Of a DNA stretch of 19,400 nucleotides, positions 18,415 to 19,400 are shown in pieces. Origin of the DNA: Scenedesmus sp. ARA3 (taxonomy: Eukaryota; Chlorophyta; Chlorophyceae; Sphaeropleales; Scenedesmaceae); the NCBI GenBank assembly GCA_004335835.1, contig RWJK01000505.1, positions 1-19,400 of the forward strand. The letters are read 5' to 3'. The notes under the pieces were generated by a model. It was given only the letters and a program-made list of their open reading frames with translations, searched no databases and was not told the origin of the DNA. The stretch's first letter is position 1, and each line of letters opens with the position of its first letter. A program made the position numbers and the translations under genes.

Positions 18415-19400
18415 CAGTTTGAGTGACCACAGCTGTGACACATGACAGCTCAGCATAGGCCAGTTGTCTTGACACGGTAGCTGCAGGCAGCTGCAGGGCC
18501 GGCAGCATCACGGTTCTGCAAAACTTCTGCGCTCGGCTGGCTGTGGTGTTGCTGGCTCTGATGGTGCCAGGCCGAAGCATGCAGCGGAGCATTGCATGTT
18601 TCACCAGCCTGCAGGGCTGTACATGTACCATAGGGCCGCGTGAACTCTATCTTGTATGGCGTGCATCTGAGTTGCAGTCGTACCGTCTGGTTGGTTCATT
18701 GAGGGGTGGGGCCCCCACCGCCGGGCTACAACGGTTGTTCGTAGTGGGGTATGTGTAGCGCGTGTGTTCTCCGAGCATGAAGTCGTTGTTGGAAAGCAGT
18801 GCAGAATGAAATGGCTGTGTGCCACAACCGTGCTTACATGCTGCATTGAGCTGCCAGTGCCATGTACAGTCTCAGACTGTGCATGCGTCCTGCCACATTA
18901 TGGTGTAGTGCTGAGTGTTCCGGCTTGAATGGTTTGGACTGCTGTTATCAGCCCCTGCTGGATACCTGCTGGAAGGAGACTGTGACGAATTGCCAAGCTT
19001 GGCGGCCACAATGCTCATGGCACTGTATTGCATTCCGTTTGTGCAACTGCTGTTGTGACATGCGTTGAGCTTTTGGCGGGTACATGTGTCAGTTGCAAAG
19101 TAAGCCCGCGTTACCGTTTACGTTGTATGTATCATAATGTACTTTGCTGGCTGTTGTGTTGTGCTGTTGATGGATCGGTCGGTTTAGACCGGCGCTGCAG
19201 GCGTGTCGTCGTTGATGCGTGGTGCTGCATAATCGCCTGTAGCCAGCGATACAATTTTTTCAGTTTGTGATGCAAGCCAGCCTCATACCCGCTTATACGA
19301 CGAGGAAATCTGAAAAAATGTAAATTTTGAGAGAGAGAGAGAGAGGGGTTACACTGGTGTACTCACGCGGCATACGCCACCACTAACACCTGAAAGGATT
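18415..19400. other. region without a recognised gene after the last coding exon
   Basis: Only short Cys/Leu-rich open frames are present. It should contain the 3' UTR of the upstream gene. The only TGTAA on the plus strand after the stop is at 19319-19323, about 900 bp away. A GTGGGG/CCCCAC near-palindrome lies around 18706-18720. Confidence 0.5.
19329..19344. repeat. (GA)8 microsatellite
   Basis: Eight GA units followed by GGGG lie close to the right end of the window. This is a simple dinucleotide repeat in non-coding sequence, the only GA tract seen here. Confidence 0.95.

Noticed and set aside
18862..19270. Short plus-strand open frames near the right end
   Set aside because: Under 85 codons, Cys-rich, no motif, no convincing splice sites.

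Overview
The window looks like nuclear DNA of a green alga (Chlorophyta). Genes are broken into short exons by roughly 85-680 bp introns. Most donors read GTGAGY or GTGGGY, and about four fifths of the acceptors read TGCAG. Coding regions are crowded with CAG/CTG runs that encode poly-Gln, poly-Ser or poly-Ala. One chlorophyte-style TGTAA signal follows a gene closely. The taxonomic call is inference. I ran no search, and every exon model comes from reading frames, splice-site sequence and intron-phase agreement.

Layout, left to right. (1) 1-2034 holds no recognisable exon, but has a 67-bp tandem duplication, a diverged inverted repeat and a possible minus-strand coding relic. (2) 2035-4332 (+) is the C-terminal molybdenum-cofactor half of an aldehyde oxidase/xanthine dehydrogenase-family enzyme in four exons. 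Its 676-bp intron carries four tandem copies of its own 3' splice site plus the head of the next exon. (3) 4333-4817 is intergenic, with a second minus-strand relic split by one stop. (4) 4818-7782 (+) is a cytochrome P450 of about 549 aa in six exons, with clear I-helix, ExxR and haem-Cys motifs and a transit-peptide-like N terminus. (5) 8199-12054 (+) is a coiled-coil protein of about 902 aa in six exons, all five introns in phase 0. (6) 12055-12968 is a 3'-to-3' spacer. (7) 12969-16181 (-) is a GPI1/PIG-Q homologue of about 748 aa in five exons, a subunit of the enzyme that starts GPI-anchor synthesis at the ER. (8) 16182-16425 is a 244-bp divergent promoter region. (9) 16426-18414 (+) is a second coiled-coil, Gln-rich protein of about 301 aa in five exons. 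(10) 18415-19400 has no gene, but a (GA)n tract near the end.

The genes do not form one pathway and are ordinary single nuclear genes side by side. The most unusual signal is splicing architecture: intronic duplications that copy a true acceptor together with the start of its exon occur in two unrelated genes (2847-3355 and 17837-17978). In the first gene, two copies could even act as in-frame 57-nt exons.
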